A stretch of 64,000 nt of DNA from positions 124,001 to 188,000 of the forward strand of contig NZ_UYZZ01000001.1 of the NCBI RefSeq assembly GCF_900626095.1. Direction: 5' to 3'. The notes beneath the pieces were generated by a model, which made no database searches, was not told where the DNA came from, and saw nothing but the letters and a program-made list of their open reading frames with translations. Positions 27,147-37,315 of the stretch are shown piece by piece. Position 1 is the stretch's first letter; the number at the start of each line of letters is the position of its first letter. Made by a program: the position numbers and the translations under genes. This DNA comes from Clostridium rectalis (GTDB taxonomy: Bacteria; Bacillota; Clostridia; Clostridiales; Clostridiaceae).

Positions 27147-27377
27147 ATGTGTCTTTCTGTATGTGGGAAAATAAAAAGTGTTAATTTACCCTTTGCATTT
27201 ATAGATATTAAAGGAATAGAGACCTGTGTAAATGTTGATCTTATAGAAAATCCAGAAAATGGAGATTTTGTATTAATTCATGCAGGGTTTGCTATAAAAA
27301 AAATAGAAAAAGAATATTATGATTACTTAGATCACGCATTAGAAGAAATGTTTATTGAGGATAATAATGTATTTTAA
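27147..27377 (+). CDS. hypC: HypC hydrogenase assembly chaperone
   Basis: 76 residues starting one base after hypF. The N-terminal Cys2 in MCLSVCGKI is the essential cysteine, although the usual MCLAIPGK is altered to include an extra Cys6. The later VLIHAGFAIKKIEKE matches the family's HVGFAI box. It works with HypD to carry the Fe(CN)2CO unit to the large subunit. Confidence 0.9.
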   Translation: MCLSVCGKIKSVNLPFAFIDIKGIETCVNVDLIENPENGDFVLIHAGFAIKKIEKEYYDYLDHALEEMFIEDNNVF

Positions 27378-28488
27378 CTTAGAGAATGTAATTACTAGAA
27401 TAAATGAATATGCATGGGAAATAGACACAGAAAAAATAAATATAATGGAGGTATGTGGAACTCATACAAATTCTATAGCCAAATATGGTATAGGTAATGT
27501 AATTTCAAACAAGATAAATTTGTTGTCAGGTCCAGGATGCCCTGTATGTGTTACTAATGAAGAATACATAGATGCAGCAATATATTTGGCATCTAAAGAT
27601 AATATTATCATAACTTTTGGGGATTTAATGAAGGTAAAGGGGAGTAACTCTACACTTTCTATAGAAAAATCAAAGGGAAGAAATATTCAAATAATTTATT
27701 CTATAGCAGATGTAATTGATATAGCTAAAATGCATTATCCTAGAGATGTGGTGTTTTTAAGTATAGGATTTGAAACTACGGCACCTTTGATTGCATCCCT
27801 CATAAAGGAAACATATATACAGGGAATTAAAAATTTATTTTTTTTAACCTCCATAAAAATAATGCCGCCTATATTAGAAAAAATTATATCGACGAAAAAT
27901 AAAAATATACATGGTATAATTTGTCCAGGAAATGTTTCAGTTATAACTGGTGAATGTAAATTTAAATTCATTTATGAAAAATATAATGTTCCTGCGGTAA
28001 TTTGCGGTTTTGAGGAAAAAGATATACTAGCTGGAATATATTTTTTGCTTAGAAATATTTATAGAAAGGATAATAATATAAATGAGTATGGCTTTAAAAA
28101 TTTATATAGAAGATGGGTTAGCGGTAGCGGAAATAAAAAGGCACAAGAAATTATTAAAGATGTTTTTGAAATAGGAGATGCAGTATGGAGAGGAATAGGT
28201 AATATAGAAAAGTCAGGATTAACTATAAACAGAAAGTATTGTTTTTTAGATGCAGTAAATAAGTTTAATTTACATGAGAACATAAAAGAAAAGAATTATA
28301 AAATAAAGAATAAATGTAGATGTACAGAGGTTTTACTTGGGAGTATAAATCCTTATGAGTGTGAGTTGTTTAATAATAGTTGTACGCCAGATAATCCTCA
28401 GGGAGCCTGTATGGTTTCAAGGGAGGGGTCCTGTGCAGTGCATTACAAATATAGTGCTCAGATTTTTAAATATAGTGGAGGTAAATAG
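27367..28488 (+). CDS. hypD: HypD hydrogenase maturation protein
   Basis: 373 residues from ATG 27367 (GAGG upstream inside hypC); overlaps hypC by 11 bases. An in-frame TTG at 27355 has no ribosome site. Conserved motifs: MEVCGTHTNSIAKYGI, LLSGPGCPVCVT and CPGNVSVITG. The C-terminal cysteines (CRCTEVLLG, CMVSREGSCAVHY) bind its 4Fe-4S cluster. It is the scaffold for Fe(CN)2CO assembly with HypC. Confidence 0.93.
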   Translation: MYFNLENVITRINEYAWEIDTEKINIMEVCGTHTNSIAKYGIGNVISNKINLLSGPGCPVCVTNEEYIDAAIYLASKDNIIITFGDLMKVKGSNSTLSIEKSKGRNIQIIYSIADVIDIAKMHYPRDVVFLSIGFETTAPLIASLIKETYIQGIKNLFFLTSIKIMPPILEKIISTKNKNIHGIICPGNVSVITGECKFKFIYEKYNVPAVICGFEEKDILAGIYFLLRNIYRKDNNINEYGFKNLYRRWVSGSGNKKAQEIIKDVFEIGDAVWRGIGNIEKSGLTINRKYCFLDAVNKFNLHENIKEKNYKIKNKCRCTEVLLGSINPYECELFNNSCTPDNPQGACMVSREGSCAVHYKYSAQIFKYSGGK

Positions 28489-28491
28489 TTT

Positions 28492-29487
28492 ATGAATATG
28501 GATACAATTGGACTTATTCATGGAGAGGGAGGCAAATTTACTCAAAAGTTAATAAAAGATATTTTTTATAAAAAATTTGATAATCCTATTTTAGTAAGAG
28601 ATACTGATTCTGCCCTTATAAACCTTTATTCAAAGGAAATTGCATTTACCACGGATTCTTTTGTGGTAAATCCTATATTTTTCAGAGGAGGTGATATAGG
28701 AAAATTATCGGTTTCTGGCACTATCAATGATTTGATTTCTTGTGGCGCAGAACCTAAATATCTAAGTTTAGCTCTAATTATAGAAGAAGGTTTTTCTGTA
28801 AAAGAATTAACTAAAATTGTTAACTCCATAAAAGAGACTAGCATATTAGCTAATGTTCATATAGTTACAGGAGATACAAAAGTGGTGCCCAAGGGTAAAG
28901 CAGATGGTATTTTTATAAATACTACAGGCATAGGATATACTTATGAATACAAGCCTAAAAATATAGAAAATAAAGATAAGATAATAATAACTGGTACTAT
29001 AGCAGAGCATGGTACGGCAATAGCCGTAGATAGATATAATTTAAAGGTGAAGGGAAATATAAAAAGTGACTGTATGCCTTTAAACTATCTTACAAAATAT
29101 ATAAAAAAATATTATAGATATATTAAGTTTATGAGAGACCCAACTAGAGGGGGAGTAGGACAAGTATTGAATGAATTATCTAAAAGGTATGGTTTAGGAG
29201 TAAGAATAACCAAAGATAGTATTCCTATAAGGCAAGAGGTGGAGGCAATAAATGATATGTTAGGAATTAATCCTCTCTATTTAGCTTGTGAAGGAAGGAT
29301 GATAATAGTTGTTGATAAAAATATTCCTTTAAACATTTTAGAACAATTTAAAAAGGAAATTAGTATGGATGCTGCTGTTATAGGTGAGTTCACTGATAAA
29401 AATGATTTCGTATATATAGAAAATTATTTTGGTGGTAAAAGAGTATTAGGAGAATTAGATACTCAAATATTGCCTAGAATATGTTAA
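28492..29487 (+). CDS. hypE: HypE dehydratase for hydrogenase cyanide ligands
   Basis: 331 residues, three bases after hypD, with GGAGG further upstream. It has the PurM/ThiL fold: GEGGKFTQKLI, RDTDSALINLY, FTTDSFVVNP, GTINDLISCGAEP and MRDPTRGGVGQVLNE. The C-terminus is PRIC, whose last cysteine is the carbamoyl/thiocyanate carrier. It is the last gene of the cluster. No hypB follows. Confidence 0.94.
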   Translation: MNMDTIGLIHGEGGKFTQKLIKDIFYKKFDNPILVRDTDSALINLYSKEIAFTTDSFVVNPIFFRGGDIGKLSVSGTINDLISCGAEPKYLSLALIIEEGFSVKELTKIVNSIKETSILANVHIVTGDTKVVPKGKADGIFINTTGIGYTYEYKPKNIENKDKIIITGTIAEHGTAIAVDRYNLKVKGNIKSDCMPLNYLTKYIKKYYRYIKFMRDPTRGGVGQVLNELSKRYGLGVRITKDSIPIRQEVEAINDMLGINPLYLACEGRMIIVVDKNIPLNILEQFKKEISMDAAVIGEFTDKNDFVYIENYFGGKRVLGELDTQILPRIC

Positions 29488-30021
29488 TTTAAATAATAAC
29501 TCTTTTAGATATTAAAAAATAACTATTTAGAAATAAAGACCATTTTATTATGTTTTTCCTAACAGCATATTTAAATTATAGCAAAATAAATTAAATAAGA
29601 TATAATATTTAATTTTTATGTAAATAGTAGGTTGATAGTTTGGAAATAATGTGATAATCTTCATTTTAAGAATATACTTATATATAATAGTTAGGAATTT
29701 AAATTAAATCTAGATATAAATTTAACTTATTATAATAGATATAAGGCTTGTTTATAAATAATTACGAAGGACCAGTAGAATAAAAGTATAATCAATGGTT
29801 AAGATCAATTCAAGTTATATAAAAAATCTTAATAATTTATGTTTACTAATAATTTAATAAGTTATTATAAAGAAGGAAATACAATAAATTACTGTCATAG
29901 ATTTATTTCAGATGGTATAATACTATTTGAAACTTAATAAAGTATGAAAAAACCATTAATTATTTTTGAAGTCTACGTATATAATCTACATAAAGATTAT
30001 TAATTAAGAGGAGGAAAAAGA
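29488..30021 (+). other. Intergenic region, nothing recognised
   Basis: About 530 AT-rich bases with no credible open frame, strong hairpin or repeat on either strand. It should contain the promoter of the next gene; none was convincing. Confidence 0.5.
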
Positions 30022-30996
30022 GTGAAAATTAAAAGGAAAGCTGTGTCTTTGGTTATAATGTTTTCAATAATTATAACTAATACAGGAAATTTTTTTACGG
30101 TTTCAACAGTTAATGCATCCAATGAGTTAACTCAAACTCAAAAGAATAAAAAAGAGTTGCAGGAAAAAATAAATAAATTGGACAAGGACATAGATGGAGT
30201 AATAGAAAGAATTGATAAAAATAAAAAGGATATGAATAGAATTGATAGCCAAATTAAAGATACTAAACTTAAATTAAAATCTATTGAAGAAGATACAAAA
30301 GCACAAAATGAATTGTTTAAAAAAAGGGTAAAAGCGATGTATGTAAGTGGTGGGACTAGCTATATTGATGCACTTTTATCTGCAGAGGATTTTGGAGATT
30401 TTATATCTAGAGTAAATACCATTTCCAAAATAATGGAATATGATAAGAACATTGTGAAGAAGTTAAAAGACGAAAAACAAGCAATGGAAAAGTATAAACA
30501 AAATTTAGATTATGAAAACAATAAGTTAGATGCTTTAAAAGAAAGTAATAATACTACACTAGAGAAATTAAGTAAAAGTATAAAAGAGCAAAGGGAATTA
30601 CTTAATAAGGAAACAGAGAAGGAACAAAGGCTAATGGCTATTGAAAGAGAAAAAGAAAGGAAAAGAGTGAATTCCAATGATTCACCATCTCGAGGGGGAT
30701 ATAATTCTTTTACGTATTCAAAGATTGTGAATATGGAGTCTACGGCATATTCAGGAGATGGAATTACTGCCACAGGAACTAAAACAAAAAGAGATGCAAA
30801 TGGATATAGTACTATAGCTGTAGACCCAAGGGTTATTCCATTAGGAACTAGAGTTTTTGTAGAGGATTATGGATATGCTATAGCTGAGGATATTGGTGGA
30901 GCTATTAAAGGAAATATAATTGATGTATTTTTTTATTCTGAAACAGAGGCGCGAAGCTGGGGAAGAAAATATGTCAAAGTTTACATACTAAAATAA
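30022..30996 (+). CDS. Coiled-coil plus 3D-domain cell wall protein
   Basis: 324 residues starting at GTG 30022 with GAGGAGG upstream. Signal peptide 1-32 (cleavage after VNA-S). Residues ~35-215 are a long coiled coil of the PcsB/CwlO type (KKELQEKINKLDKDIDGVIE). The C-terminal 3D domain carries the three aspartates: AVDPRVIPLGTRVF, AEDIGG and NIIDVFF. 3D domains occur in Rpf-, YocH- and MltA-like muralytic enzymes, so peptidoglycan remodelling in the envelope is likely. Confidence 0.88.
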   Translation: MKIKRKAVSLVIMFSIIITNTGNFFTVSTVNASNELTQTQKNKKELQEKINKLDKDIDGVIERIDKNKKDMNRIDSQIKDTKLKLKSIEEDTKAQNELFKKRVKAMYVSGGTSYIDALLSAEDFGDFISRVNTISKIMEYDKNIVKKLKDEKQAMEKYKQNLDYENNKLDALKESNNTTLEKLSKSIKEQRELLNKETEKEQRLMAIEREKERKRVNSNDSPSRGGYNSFTYSKIVNMESTAYSGDGITATGTKTKRDANGYSTIAVDPRVIPLGTRVFVEDYGYAIAEDIGGAIKGNIIDVFFYSETEARSWGRKYVKVYILK

Positions 30997-31094
30997 ATGA
31001 TTATAATTTTACTTGGTCAATGTTTTGATATTAAGGTGATAAGTAAATAAAAATATAAGAATATAGTAAGAAATAAAGTTATTTAAGTTTTAGG

Positions 31095-31128
31095 AAAAAG
31101 TTATCTAAACTTAGATAACTTTTTATTT
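31095..31128 (+). terminator. Terminator of the 3D-domain gene
   Basis: AAAAGTTATCTAA and TTAGATAACTTTT form a perfect stem (31096-31123) that continues into T's. The minimal loop means the top pairs are probably open. Confidence 0.8.
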
Positions 31129-31196
31129 GGTTAGTATTTAAGTAATAATTAGGTATTACTTGTTTAGTAAAATTAAATTTAACATTTTACACAAAG

Positions 31197-31229
31197 AAAA
31201 AAACCTGAATATCACTATTCAGGTTTTTC
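31197..31229 (-). terminator. Terminator of the cold-shock gene
   Basis: On the minus strand AAACCTGAATA-gtga-TATTCAGGTTT is followed by TTTT. Confidence 0.85.
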
Positions 31230-31245
31230 TAATAATCCAATAAAA

Positions 31246-31443
31246 TTAGATTGTTTTAATGTTTTCAGCTTGAGGTCCTTTAGCGCCATCAACAACGTCA
31301 AAAGTTACCTTTTCGCCTTCTTCTAAAGTTTTGAATCCTTCTTTAGAAATTTGTGAGAAATGAGCAAATACATCATTTCCTTCTTCTGTAGTAATGAATC
31401 CAAATCCTTTAGTTGCGTTAAACCATTTTACTGTACCTGTCAT
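31246..31443 (-). CDS. csp: Cold-shock protein, CspA family
   Basis: 65 residues; AGAGGTAAG precedes ATG 31443. Complete OB-fold cold-shock domain: [12 protein letters not shown] is RNP-1 and DVFAHFSQI is RNP-2. It is an RNA-binding chaperone of the cytoplasm. It is alone on its strand with its own terminator. Confidence 0.97.
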   Translation of the reverse strand: MTGTVKWFNATKGFGFITTEEGNDVFAHFSQISKEGFKTLEEGEKVTFDVVDGAKGPQAENIKTI

Positions 31444-31721
31444 GTTTTCTTACCTCTAATATCTTTATTCCTTAAATTCTAAATTAATAATTAATAAAAT
31501 CCTGAAATCTATACAGTAAGTTATATAAACCTTATATCGTTCCAAAAAGATTAAAAATAAATTATTTAATTTGAATCAAGGTTGAATACATTTATTATTA
31601 TATAGCATATACATAATATTTCAAGTGTTTTTTATGATTTTATATAAAATATTTATGTTAAAGTTCATTTTCTTAATTTTCAAGCGATAAATCTATTGAT
31701 TATTCATCATAATATTTACCA

Positions 31722-32060
31722 TTACTGAGAAGTTTTTTCATTTAGAACCCCTAATATTTTATAATTACATTTTTTAAAACATTTCTATGACCTTTCATTA
31801 AATAAGAAAAAATTTAGCTTCAAATATATTTGCTTTGATTAAATATAATTTTTAAGAGTTTTTATTGCATTTGATTCATAACCTTTATTCATAGAATTTT
31901 TGCTCCAATAAATAGGATTATCGTTGATATTTTATTAAGTTAATCTAAATTGTTACCTCACAGCTGTCTATATACAAATCTTCTATGGTAAGGGTGTTGG
32001 TGTCATTTTCAGTTAAAAGTATGACATAAAGTATTTTGATTTTAGTTTTAATAATAGTTT
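31722..32060 (-). pseudogene. Decayed GNAT acetyltransferase
   Basis: Reading the minus strand from about 32060, an open piece (KILYVILLTENDTNTLTIED...) ends at a TAG (31945-31947). A second piece reads NDNPIYWSKNSMNKGYESNA then IKTLKNYI and stops at 31839-31841. It is followed in another frame by QIYLKLNFFLFNERS, a stop, then KCFKKCNYKILGVLNEK. KGYESNAIKTL and FNERS.KCFKKCNYKILG line up with motif A and the NERAIRCYEKCGFKEEG end of RimJ/RimL-type N-acetyltransferases. Several stops and frame changes make it a relic. The rest of 31444-32246 shows nothing else; the part next to the cold-shock gene is probably its 5' untranslated leader. Confidence 0.6.
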
Positions 32061-32246
32061 AAAAGATGATGAAAATGAATGAATATACAAAAATTTAATT
32101 TATAAGATTCAGTGAAATATATGTTTTGAAAAAAATATTGTAGAGTATTATAATAGATTTGGTAGATATTATAGGTTTGTGTAATTATATGTATATAATA
32201 TTTTTTGAATATCTACTAAAATAAAGCAAATGGAGAGTGACACAGA

Positions 32247-33971
32247 ATGGCAGAAAAAAAAGAAATATTAAGATGGCAAAGTATATTGCAGGAAAAAGTT
32301 CAGCCTGCTTTTTTGGCACCCTGGGAGGAAGAGGCAAAGGAAGAAGAGTTTAAAAATGTAGTCAAGGAGACTTTGAGAAATATTAATACATTAAAAGGAA
32401 GCAAAGAAGATAAGAAATGTTTTCTAGGGGAGCCAACTTGCTGTATTTCTAATGAAAAAGATATTAATGAAGTAAAAAAAATGGCTGAAATGCCTGAAAA
32501 GTCTACTTCAGTTAAAGAAGTTATGAAGGAAGTAGTTCATTATTTTAATGGTATGTTTAATTGGGTACATCCTAAAACTATGTTTAATGTAGCGCCGCCT
32601 GCAGCAATACCATCTGTTATGGGAAATCTAATGGGTTCTATGTTCAATCCTAATCTGGTTGAACAGGAATACTCAGGAAATATAGCAGCACTGGAAATTG
32701 AATCTGCGGCTATGATTTCAAAACTTATAGGATATGATCCAATTAAGGCTACAGGGCACTTTACTTTTGGGGGAACAGGAGCATATCTTTTTGCAGCTAA
32801 ATTGGCAATAACTAAGTGTCTTGGTAAAGAAAGTAGATATTTTGGAATAAGAAAAGATGCACAAATATTAGTGTCAAAAGTTGGTCATTATGCAGTAAAA
32901 AATTGCAGTGATTGGACTGGCCTAGGTATGAACAATATAAGAAGTATAGACTTACTTGAAGACAGTTCAATGAACCTTAATCATTTAGAACAGGTTATGG
33001 AAGAATGTTATAGGGAGGGAAAACCTATAGCTATGATTGTTGCCACTATGGGAACAACAGATGCATTTGGAGTAGATGATATAAATGGTATTGTTAAAAT
33101 ATGTGACAGATTTGTTAAAAAACATAAATTAAATAAAAAACCGTTTATATATGCTGATGCAGTAATAGGTTGGGCATGGTCAGTATTTAATTCATATGAT
33201 TTTAGAGAAAATCCCATGGAGTTTTCAAAGGACACCTTAAATGCTATAAAGGAATGTAAAGAAAAGATAAAATATCTTAAACTTGCTGATGCAGTAGGTA
33301 TTGATTTTCATAAAACAGGGTTTACTTCTTATAATTGTAGTATGGTGTGTATAAAAAATAATAGTGATTTAGAATTATTATGTAGAGATAAAGATCAAAT
33401 GGCATATTTGTATCAGTTTAGTGCTTATACACCAGGAGAGTACACTTTGGAATGCTCAAGAGCAGGAAATTATGCTCTTGCGGCTTGGTGCAATTTAAAA
33501 TATTTCGGACTAGAAGGATATAGAGTACTTTTAGGGAATTTAATAGAATCCGAGAAGGCATTACGAAAGGTTATAGAAAATGAACCTTCTATGGTATGTG
33601 TAAATGAAAAAGATCATGGATCTGTTACCCTATTTAGGGTTTATCCAAAGGAAATAAGGAATAGACTAGATTGTGATAATTTTGCCAATGTACAGTATAA
33701 AAGAGAGATTGGGGAAGAAAAGTTTAAAGAAGAATTAAGAAAAAATAATGAATATCAATTTAAGTTAGCACAAGAGATACAAAGAATGTTATTTGAGGAA
33801 AATGGACCGGCATTAAGTTTTACAAGTAGTTTTAAACTTACATCTTACGGGGAACCTATAGCAGCTATAAAGGCTTATCCAATGTCTCCATATATGGCAT
33901 GTTATGAAGAAGAATTAAAAGAAGATATAATTAAATTTATATTTAAAGCTGCTAAAAATTTAGAAAAATAA
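32247..33971 (+). CDS. PLP-dependent group II amino-acid decarboxylase-family enzyme
   Basis: 574 residues; GGAGAG precedes ATG 32247. Signs of the group II decarboxylase fold: NLVEQEYSGNIAALEIESAA in the substrate region, FTFGGTGAYLFAAKLA for cofactor phosphate, IYADAVIGWAW for the PLP-pyridine Asp, and GIDFHKTGF with Lys356 as the Schiff-base lysine. The family includes glutamate, tyrosine, tryptophan and aspartate decarboxylases; the substrate cannot be told by eye. It is monocistronic. A sodium-coupled amino-acid symporter under a T-box lies 5 kb downstream, but no direct link is shown. Confidence 0.82.
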   Translation: MAEKKEILRWQSILQEKVQPAFLAPWEEEAKEEEFKNVVKETLRNINTLKGSKEDKKCFLGEPTCCISNEKDINEVKKMAEMPEKSTSVKEVMKEVVHYFNGMFNWVHPKTMFNVAPPAAIPSVMGNLMGSMFNPNLVEQEYSGNIAALEIESAAMISKLIGYDPIKATGHFTFGGTGAYLFAAKLAITKCLGKESRYFGIRKDAQILVSKVGHYAVKNCSDWTGLGMNNIRSIDLLEDSSMNLNHLEQVMEECYREGKPIAMIVATMGTTDAFGVDDINGIVKICDRFVKKHKLNKKPFIYADAVIGWAWSVFNSYDFRENPMEFSKDTLNAIKECKEKIKYLKLADAVGIDFHKTGFTSYNCSMVCIKNNSDLELLCRDKDQMAYLYQFSAYTPGEYTLECSRAGNYALAAWCNLKYFGLEGYRVLLGNLIESEKALRKVIENEPSMVCVNEKDHGSVTLFRVYPKEIRNRLDCDNFANVQYKREIGEEKFKEELRKNNEYQFKLAQEIQRMLFEENGPALSFTSSFKLTSYGEPIAAIKAYPMSPYMACYEEELKEDIIKFIFKAAKNLEK

Positions 33972-33974
33972 AGT

Positions 33975-34016
33975 AGTCTGGCTGTGATAAATATTTTATC
34001 ACAGCCAGACTTTTAG
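33975..34016. terminator. Bidirectional terminator between decarboxylase and topB
   Basis: AGTCTGGCTGTGATAA (33975-33990) pairs perfectly with TTATCACAGCCAGACT (33996-34011), followed by TTT on the plus strand. It separates two convergent genes. Confidence 0.9.
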
Positions 34017-36334
34017 CTATTATTGAAAGAAAATTGGATTTTAGAATTTTTTATTATAAGTCGTGCGCTAAACTCTTTACCTTTTTTTGATTTCAAACCC
34101 GTTAATAGATCTGTTTCACCTGTTTTTATTAATTTTTTTATTTGTGTATCAGATACTTCTTTACCACATATCTCACCTAAAAAAAATTTACAACCACTTT
34201 GCCAATTATCACATCCATAGCCTTTACTGTTTTTTACTATGTTACCAGCTTTGCAAATAGGACATAATCCTAAGGACTCTCTAGATGTAAAATTGTATTT
34301 TGTAGCTTTCTTTTTAGTATTTGCAGTAGATTTATTTTTAGGTATATTACTATTACTTTCTTTTACTTTTTCTAAATGGCTATTTATATTACCTATATTG
34401 GTTACAGAAATAACCCTTTGTATATTTGACTTTGTGTAAGACTCAAGTTTTTTCATAAAAATTTCAGGAGTTATTTCTTTTTTATATACCATGGTTAATC
34501 CTTTTTCCCAACTAGCAGTAAGTATTGGATTTAGTAAAGTTGGAATAGATTTTTTTATAACTTCATAAATCATTTCTCCCTTTTGCGTTGGAGTAATAAT
34601 TTGAGTTTTTTTATCGCAGCTAATATAGTCTATCTTTTGCAATTTATTTAATATTTCCGCTCTTGTGGCGGAGGTTCCTATACCTGCGCCTTTAATTTGT
34701 TCTCTAAGCTCTTCATCTTCAATAAGTTTACCTGCGTTTTCCATAGCTATAATTATAGAACCTGAGGTATATCTTTTAGGAGGAGAGGTTTCACCTTCTT
34801 TTACTTCCATATCAATTACATCAATGGGCTGTCCTTTTTTTAGTTTGCTTAAGAATTTCAGATTTTTAGAATCCTTAACTTTTTTATTATCTTTTAATAC
34901 CATAAGATAACCCTCATCCACACATACTTTATTTGTTGTAAAAAATCTTTCGTTACCCACTTTAGTTGTAATAGCTATTTTATTGTATTTAGCAGCAGGA
35001 TAAAAAATGGCTAAAAATCTTCTTACAACTAAAATATAAATAGATTTTTCTAAGGATGAAAGAGTTTCAAAGTTTTTTAGCCCTTCACCTGTTGGAATAA
35101 TTGCATAATGATCTGTTATTTTGCTATCATTTACATACTTAGTTTTTTCTAAATTTAGGTGCCATTTTTGTGTAAGTATGTTTTCTGCTATTTTAGAAAT
35201 TTCTAAATTTCCTTTAAAAGAAACTAATTTTTTTATATTTTTAAATATTTCTTTTGCTACTGCTTTAGATAAAACTCTTGCATCTGTTCTAGGATAAGTA
35301 AGTAATTTTCTCTCATATAATAACTGAATTTTACTTAAAGTTTCCTCAGGAGGAATTTTAAATTTTTTAGAACATTCATTTTGAAGTTCCGCTAAATTAA
35401 ATAATAGGGGAGCATTTTTATTTTCAACAGTTTTTTTAATAGTTTCAATTAAGGATTCTTCTTCAAATATTTTTTCGCCTATCTCATCTATAAAGGTTAG
35501 TGCAATATCTCTATTTTTAAAACCACCTTCATTATATAAAAGAGGAGAATTAAAATATTTAGAATTTTTAAAAGATTTCCACTCTCCATCATAAATACAT
35601 TCTTCTTCAAAAATACCTTCAGTATCACCATCAAAACTTCCTAATATTTTATAAAAGGGTGTTTTCACAAAGTTTCTTATTTCACGTTCTCTATCAACAA
35701 TCATACCTAATACACAACTCATAACCCTTCCAACAGCAATACAGGCTTGCTTGTTATCTGTAGCATTAGCTATTGATCTGCCATACTTTAGCGTCAAAAG
35801 CCGTGAAAAATTTATACCTAAAAGATAATCTTCTTTAGCTCGTAGATATGCAGAGTGGGCCAGTGAATCATATTCAGAAAGATTTTTAGCTTCTTTTATA
35901 CCTCTTTTTATTTCATCTTCAGTTTGAGAATCAATCCAAACTCTCTTTTTTTCTTTGCCTTCTACGCCTACTAATTGATCTACAAGCCTATAGATATACT
36001 CTCCCTCACGCCCAGAGTCAGTACATACATATATTGTATCTATGTCTTTTCTTAGTAATAAATTTTTTACGGTATTGAATTGTTTAGAAACTTGTGGAAT
36101 TACTTCATATTTATATTCTCTGGGTAAAAACGGTAATGTGTTCAAAGACCATTTTTTAAGATTAGGATCATAAGCCTCAGGGTAACTCATAGTTACCATG
36201 TGTCCTACGCACCATGAGAATACTGACTTGTCTGATTCTATGTAACCATCTTTTTTTGTACCTTTTATGTTTAAAAGTTTTACATATTCCATAGCCACTG
36301 AGGGCTTCTCTGTAATAAATAAAGCTTTATTCAT
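34013..36334 (-). CDS. topB: DNA topoisomerase III
   Basis: 773 residues, the normal length. The N-terminal Toprim domain has ALFITEKPSVAMEYVKLLN, VGHMVTMSYPEAYDP and VCTDSGREGEYIYR. The catalytic Tyr is in LLTYPRTDARVL (near residue 345), and GAGIGTSATRAEIL is typical of type IA enzymes. A C-terminal zinc-finger-like domain has CPICKAG...GYGCDNWQSGCKF, then the SGKEF-like block KSKKGKEFSARL. It relaxes or decatenates DNA through single-strand passage. No conjugative genes lie around it, so it is probably the housekeeping copy. Confidence 0.95.
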   Translation of the reverse strand: MNKALFITEKPSVAMEYVKLLNIKGTKKDGYIESDKSVFSWCVGHMVTMSYPEAYDPNLKKWSLNTLPFLPREYKYEVIPQVSKQFNTVKNLLLRKDIDTIYVCTDSGREGEYIYRLVDQLVGVEGKEKKRVWIDSQTEDEIKRGIKEAKNLSEYDSLAHSAYLRAKEDYLLGINFSRLLTLKYGRSIANATDNKQACIAVGRVMSCVLGMIVDREREIRNFVKTPFYKILGSFDGDTEGIFEEECIYDGEWKSFKNSKYFNSPLLYNEGGFKNRDIALTFIDEIGEKIFEEESLIETIKKTVENKNAPLLFNLAELQNECSKKFKIPPEETLSKIQLLYERKLLTYPRTDARVLSKAVAKEIFKNIKKLVSFKGNLEISKIAENILTQKWHLNLEKTKYVNDSKITDHYAIIPTGEGLKNFETLSSLEKSIYILVVRRFLAIFYPAAKYNKIAITTKVGNERFFTTNKVCVDEGYLMVLKDNKKVKDSKNLKFLSKLKKGQPIDVIDMEVKEGETSPPKRYTSGSIIIAMENAGKLIEDEELREQIKGAGIGTSATRAEILNKLQKIDYISCDKKTQIITPTQKGEMIYEVIKKSIPTLLNPILTASWEKGLTMVYKKEITPEIFMKKLESYTKSNIQRVISVTNIGNINSHLEKVKESNSNIPKNKSTANTKKKATKYNFTSRESLGLCPICKAGNIVKNSKGYGCDNWQSGCKFFLGEICGKEVSDTQIKKLIKTGETDLLTGLKSKKGKEFSARLIIKNSKIQFSFNNS

Positions 36335-36519
36335 TAAAAAACCTCACAATACATAAATAGTTTAAATTTCCTATTAAGGAATGTATAAATATAATCATAT
36401 CATAAATTAATTAATTAAATAAAAAAAACTGAATAATCACTTTTTAAATATATTTGTTTATATTAACTATAAAGACTATAATCAAGGTAAGGAAGATTAT
36501 TAAAAGGTTGGTGTGGATT

Positions 36520-37293
36520 TTGAAAGAAACTGTATTAATTACTGGTGCTTCTTCAGGAATTGGATATGAGCTGGCACAAATATTTGCTAAAAATCATTAT
36601 AATCTTATTTTAATTGCTAGAAGAGATAAGAGACTTAATGAAATGTCTAAAAAATTTTATAAAAATTTTAAAACTAATACAATAGTTTTAGTTGAAGACT
36701 TAACAAAAACTAATACAGTGGAAGAAATTGTTAATAAAATTAAAAATATGGGCATTAATATAGATATACTTATTAATAACGCTGGTATTGGATATTGTGG
36801 TTTATTTCACGAAATAGATTTAAAAAATCATAATAAAACAATAGAATTAAATATAGTTGCATTAACTAAGCTAACAAAACTAATATCTATTGATATGGTG
36901 AATAGAAGAAAGGGTAGAATACTAAATGTGGCATCCACTGGTGCATATCAACCAGGACCTTTAATTTCTGTATACTATGCCACAAAGGCATATGTATTAT
37001 CCTTTTCAGAAGCTCTTTATAATGAACTAAAACCATATAATATAACGGTTTCTACATTATGTCCTGGGACTACCATGACAGAGTTTAGTAATAATGCTGG
37101 AAAAGGAGATCTAAAAAGTGCTATGAGTCCTGAAAGAGTAGCAAAAATAACTTATAATCAATTAATGAGGGGCAAGAGAATAATTATACCAGGTGTTTTA
37201 AATAAGATATTAATTTTTTTCTCTAAAATAACACCCAGAAGAATTTTGGCTGCTATAGTAAGGAAAATTCAATATAAAGCAATGAAAATTTAA
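36520..37293 (+). CDS. Short-chain dehydrogenase/reductase
   Basis: 257 residues if started at TTG 36520, where the SDR fold begins at once (KETVLITGASSGIGYE). An in-frame ATG at 36454 would add an unlikely basic-hydrophobic extension. TGASSGIG binds the cofactor, NNAGIG follows, the catalytic Ser is in NVASTGAY and YATKAYV carries Tyr/Lys. It is a DltE/YqjQ-like classical SDR; the substrate is unknown. The next gene follows after 22 bases and may be co-transcribed. Confidence 0.87.
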   Translation: MKETVLITGASSGIGYELAQIFAKNHYNLILIARRDKRLNEMSKKFYKNFKTNTIVLVEDLTKTNTVEEIVNKIKNMGINIDILINNAGIGYCGLFHEIDLKNHNKTIELNIVALTKLTKLISIDMVNRRKGRILNVASTGAYQPGPLISVYYATKAYVLSFSEALYNELKPYNITVSTLCPGTTMTEFSNNAGKGDLKSAMSPERVAKITYNQLMRGKRIIIPGVLNKILIFFSKITPRRILAAIVRKIQYKAMKI

Positions 37294-37315
37294 ACATGAA
37301 AAGAGGGTTTTAATT

